From Cyrtodaria siliqua (taxonomy: Eukaryota > Mollusca > Bivalvia > Adapedonta > Hiatellidae): 64,000 nucleotides of DNA. The stretch lies in NCBI GenBank assembly GCA_037043455.1, contig JAWPHD010011215.1, forward strand, positions 1-64,000. The letters run 5' to 3'. The notes under the pieces were generated by a model that was not told the origin of the DNA, searched no databases, and saw only the letters and a list, made by a program, of their open reading frames with translations. Both the position numbers and the translations under genes were made by a program. Of this stretch, positions 44,701 to 50,700 are shown piece by piece. The number at the start of each line of letters is the position of its first letter. The stretch's first letter is position 1.

Positions 44701-47700
44701 GGGTAAATAAAAGACGAGTAACAAATCGAAAACCAGTCAAACAACTATCATACGCAATACCAATTACTGGAACAACTGGACAAAGATTAGCGATGTTTGG
44801 TCAGTTGTAGTTGTTTAGTGGTTAATTGTGCAAGTTGACACGCGACGCGAAAATGTGGGACATAATTGCCAGTCTGGTTGTAAATATTTATGATGGACCG
44901 TTTTCAAAGATTCAGGGACACAATTAAGAAAAAAAAAAAAAAATCAAAATCAGAAGCACGAATTTACGTCCCCTTCATTTAATCTTTTTGGAAAGAATCA
45001 CGAAATTTACTGCCGACCACATAAAAGGATTCCAAAGTACATGTATACCAGTGGTTTAGGTTGCAGATCGAGACTCCTCTCCAGAAGGTACAGGTAGCTG
45101 GTGATGATAAGGCTCTCTCTGTCCCGCAGTTTCTTCTTCCACCATTCCTCAAACACCTTGGCAACATTGTTCTTCACTTTGTCTTCTGTCGCTGGCAGGT
45201 TTGGAATGAAGTCTAGAAGTAATTCATGAGATAATGAATGAACGATAATAATGATCATGTGGCAGTACGGGGAGACTGATGTTATTTGGGGCGTGCCACC
45301 TGGCCTTTTCTCCTGACCTGACATGCTACCAAGCTGCAGGGTGAACGTTACCAAGGTTAATAATAATGTATGTGTTGTATTGTGGGGTTTACATCTGGGT
45401 AACGATGGAACCACCTCCACCTTTATGTATAGAGGGGAGGCCCAGTTTCAGTCAACTGTTGGGCACTTGTTTCTAGCGGGGGAAAGGGTAATACAGGTGG
45501 TCCTCAACGGCTGTCCACGGTACGGTAGTCGGGTAAGTATTGGGACTGGACACTATGTTAACAATTGGCCGCTGGTTTGCCAGTATGTCTCGGGCAATCG
45601 GTTGTCTCCCCGGGCCTCAACAAAAAATTGTAATTTCTAATAGATATACTCTGTAGCCAAAATACATGCCACTACTGTTACATAGTATTATAACTTACCA
45701 TAAAATAAAAATGTGATTTGAAAGAAAGTAGTTCTTACTGCCGGGTTTCACATTTTTCAATAGGTGTCCACTCAAGCATTCGTCACGCACAAGCCAAGTT
45801 GTATATTATTTAATAGAATACGGTAAAAAAAACAGGCAGGCATGGGAACAGAGGCAATTGTCCAATTCTGGAATTCTTTAATTTAAATGCCAATAAAGAT
45901 TTATGGTTCTCTTCATCTCACTGCTCTCTATGATTAAGTGAAATTTCATACCAGTTCCATTAGTAGTTTTGGAGTTATGCTCCATACAAAAATCATATAT
46001 ATACAAAAATGTGTCCATGGGAAACCATCTGCCTAACTGTGACCTTGACCTTTGAGACACTGACATGATTCTTGCACAAGACACACCTTCTCATTGTGAT
46101 GAACATTTGTGTGAAGTTTGATGCATTAATTCCTTTCAGTAGTTTTGGACTAATGGTTGACATGAAAAAAAAAGACATTTGACCTCCAACTGTCACCTCG
46201 ACCTTTGAGGCACTGACATGATTCTTGCGCGTGACACACCTCAATTTAATGAACATTTGTGTGAAGTTTGACGCAAATCCCTTCAGTAGTTTCCAAGTAA
46301 TGGCAGAGACGTGAATTTCTATGCCCCGTCACGAAAGTGGTGCGGGCATATAGTGTTACCCTTGTCCGTCCGGATGTCACATCCGTATGTCACCCCGTTC
46401 TTACATTCAAGTTTTTTATTAAGTCAATTTCTCAGATACCAAAAGCCGTACAGTTTTCAAACTTTATACACACATCTATATGGCAGCAATATGTTCCAAC
46501 CCGAATCAGGTCAATATAAATAACCTTGACCTACTTTTAACACTTAACTGTTAATTTACATCAAAGCTTTTTGTTCAAGTTTTTTACATCAAAGTTTTTT
46601 GTTAAGTATATTTCTCCAACACCAGAAGCCTTAGAGCTTTCAAACTTTACAAATGACAACTACATGACAGCGATTTGTTCCAATGAAAAGTGGGTCAATA
46701 TGAATTATCTTGACCTACCTTTGGCACTTTGTTAATTTACAATGAAGTTTTTTAGTAAGGCCAAATAAGACTAGACCGACCCTATTTTTAAGGGGCCGAC
46801 CCTAAAATGTTTTATGCAATTTAAAAAAAATGTTTTTTCTATTTCTTCTGAACAATGATTTACCACATAGCTTACATCATGGAAGTGAAACATAACACCA
46901 TTCTATATCTATATGTAATACACTGGGCACTGGTGGTATATGCAAATTATTACCAAATTACACTATTTAGGTAAGCCATATGATTTGCCTGGAATGTCAT
47001 ATGATACATTTAATTCAGAACGTTTTTCTTTCAAGTATTAAAACAATGCGATGCTAATTAACTATTAAACTAATATTAGTAAAATGCATGTTAAACAAAT
47101 GTCTTCTGGTTTAAAGTATCCTATTATTTGTAAAGGAATGCATATTTTAACTGGTGCAGACTTAGGACAAAAAAAAAAAATGGTTTGTTTCCGCTAACGG
47201 CTTAAAAAAATAAAATAGAATAGGGCACATAGGTAGGTAGGTAAAACTTATTTTTTTTAACTTTTTTTTTATTATTAATGACATGGATTTATATGTACAC
47301 TGGATTTGAAACTCCCTATACGCCCTTGTTAATTCCCGATTTATCCGCCGAATGGTCAATAAGCTTGTTCCCTGATTATTCTGCGGTAAACAACAGGGTA
47401 CCTGCCAGGGTAACAGGTGCGCAGCGGCCATTTTTGACGCTATCGATTATCCTGAAATGAGTTGATGTTGACATAAACCTGAGTTATTAACGTACTACTT
47501 GTTATTTAAATCTGATGTATTGCTTTTAATTTATTGAAAGAAATTATGGAAATCATACTATAACTTGGGTTTTAACGGCGAAAATACGCTCGATAGCCGT
47601 GTTGATTTTCTTTTTTCTACAGTTTTCGCCATTTGCGGCATGAAATCAAGAATGTACATTTTGGAAAATTTAACTTCTCTTTCATTTACGTTACGATATT

Positions 47701-50700
47701 CAAAGTAATTATTCCTTCGTAATGCCATTATTGTGTAGCGTTGGTTGCCTGTCTTGGATTTCTGTATAGCCTTTGTTTTGTTTGCAAATTACGCAGTTGA
47801 ATTTGGTTGAAAATTCATAAATTATTTTTCTAGTTTTCGCCATTTGCGGCTCGAAATCGAGAATGTACATTTTGGAAAATTTAACTTCTCTTTCATTTAC
47901 GTTACGATATTCAAAGTAATTATTCCTTCGTAATGCCATTATTGTGTAGCGTTGGTTGCCTGTCTTGGATTTCTGTATAGCCTTTGTTTTGTAAGCAAAT
48001 TATGCAGTTGAATTTGGTTGAAAATTCATCAATGAAATCGCCTTCATTTTTCATAAATGTATAAATGTTCTATGTGAAACTCCTGTTTTATTTATGGTTC
48101 GATATTCAAAATAATTATTCCTTTGTATTGCCATTATTGTATAGATTTGAATGACGGCCTTGGATTTATGTATAGCCTTTGTTTTCGTCTCAAATTTTGC
48201 TGTCTAAGTTGGGTAAAAAAAAGTATTACGGTGCGATACCTGTGTATTCGATATGACACGTTTGATTTTTGGGGTACTTGCGTGCAATAAAACAGAAATA
48301 TTATATCGTTCACCAACATCCTGTTAATTGGAACACAAAACAACCCTTTGAATTACTTTCTAAGGAGACAATATGCCGAAATATCGCGCACGACCACCTT
48401 GTATATTCGGAATGACACCTCAGACTTAAGGGTGGAAGGGTGTAATAAAAACAGACCGCACTTTATATTCGGTATCGAACAGTGTTAATTAGAAGGCACC
48501 AGATGTGCAATATGGAACAATAGACCACTAAATCCATCATAGTTTAATTAAACAAGGCAACTGAAGCCAAAATCAAGTCGAATTACCTAATGAGCCAGCG
48601 AACTTATGTACTTACATGTATCATTATGCATGTATATTTACAATATGCAGAGTCACATGATCATTGTCGCAGTTTCACCTACGGTCATATTATTAATTTT
48701 GTTTATTAAAGTTAAAACAGAAGAAAACTTTATAGAATGAAGAATAATCTCTCAGCTTGTATTTGAATTAGCCAGCTAGTTTAAATACTTTTCCCAGAAG
48801 AAATAATACAGCAACGATATATATATATATATTTAATTTGTCGAGTCACGTCACTGTCGCAGTTTCACATACCGTCAAACGAACGTAATTGTTCTTATTT
48901 AGTTCGTTTTTAGTAAAGCTTAAACAGACATCACTGCATAGAATAAAGAATTATCTTTCAGCTCGTATTTGAATTAGCCAGCTACCTTAAATACTCTTCC
49001 CAAAATAAACAAATCAGCAACAATATGTAAATATATATTTTTTAAATTTGCCGAGTCACGTCACTGTCGCAGTTTCACATACGGTCAAACGAACGTAATT
49101 TTTGTTATTTAGTTTGTTTTTAGTAAAACTAAAACCAACATCACTGTATAGAATAAAGAATTAACTTTCAACTTGTCTTTGAAATAGCCGGCTATCGTTA
49201 ATACTTTTCCCAAAACAAATAAATTAACAACAATATGTATACTAGGGTTTCTTACATTTTATCAATTCGTAAGACGGTGCGTAACTTAGCGCAATGCGCA
49301 TGCGCCATAATACCTTACCTGTACGCACAAGTATTCATGGGTAAATTATTATTCGGGGGATAAATTGGATTTACGACATGTTTCAAATCCAGTGTATATA
49401 AATCCATGTTAATGACCTTATTTGTGTTAATGAAAAAACACTTTTAATATGATAAACAATACTCAATGTTATATTATACAGCGTGTATATCCATACCTTG
49501 CATGAGATAAGCCGTCTGCAACATAGCGTCAGGAACGTAGACCTCCTTTTGCGACATCATGGCAATCACCATGGCAACCAGACATTGTGTGACATCAACA
49601 GTGTGTGACACCGAGTCCGATGTTTGTTCTGGCTCCTTTACAAATATGTAAATTAATATATTACCAAGCCCATTTTAAAGGGTCAACACGTAACGTTTTA
49701 TGCAAAAGAAGATGTGATTTTTTTTACAAATACATGTATGTTTTCTATCTGTTCTTTACCTAAAATCAACATATATATATAGTTAAGTTAGTTTATTAGG
49801 TTATAAAGTAGCGAGTTAAAATAAAGAAAAAATATCAAATAAAATATTTTTATAAAATAAAATATTTTCCCTACCTACCCGAATTTTCTTTTAACATGTA
49901 ATAGGAGCCACACATATAATTTTATTTGGCTTTATAAATATGCTTGCTTAGGAAAAACAAACTTCAATTTATATTGCGCTGCTGAGTTGACTGATTTTAA
50001 ACATCAAGACTCGGTGTATTACAACCAGGATAACAACTTTTCAACAATACTTCAAATTTTGCAACTGGAAATTTATAATCACAGCTGGTCTTGGCAGGAA
50101 ATATCAAGGCCTGTAAATAAAAAATTTCTACTATAACATATGTCTTAAGATGCAGGTTTATATATTGTTTTTCATTTTAATATTAAGTCTAGTAGGGGAA
50201 ATTCGGGTAATCTCGGACAGATTTCCAAAGCGTGTCATAGTTGTCATTGTTCCATCTGTCTTGGACCAACTGGACTATTATTAGTTATTGGGTTTGTTAC
50301 TGACCCCCTACTAGTGTTTCCCCAAGCCTTAAAAAAGGGCAGGGTAAATAAAAAAAAAAGGCTACAGAAATATGTGGGGTCAGTAGGATTTATAGGGGAC
50401 GAGGCAATAGCCGAGTCCCCCTATACATCTGATTGACCCCACATATTTCTGTAGGGGGTCATTAACAAACCCAATAACTGATTTATTGCATCGAGCACCT
50501 ATATAAGGCAAACACCGATAGTTAACCCATTTTAATGGAGCCTCAACGTCATTGAGACATTCGCGCAATCTGACGTCATGACGTTGACGTCACGACCGGT
50601 ACAGTTTAAAAACATTATTAATTTACTTATTATGTTTGTTACTAATGCCTTAAAGAACTATTTGCAAATGATTTAAACTTTGAGTCGGAATTGTAGTCCA

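Noticed and set aside
45323..45640. 105-residue plus frame
   Set aside because: Locally higher GC, but antisense within the NCAPG2 locus, without recognised motif or splice partners. It may be a repeat fragment.
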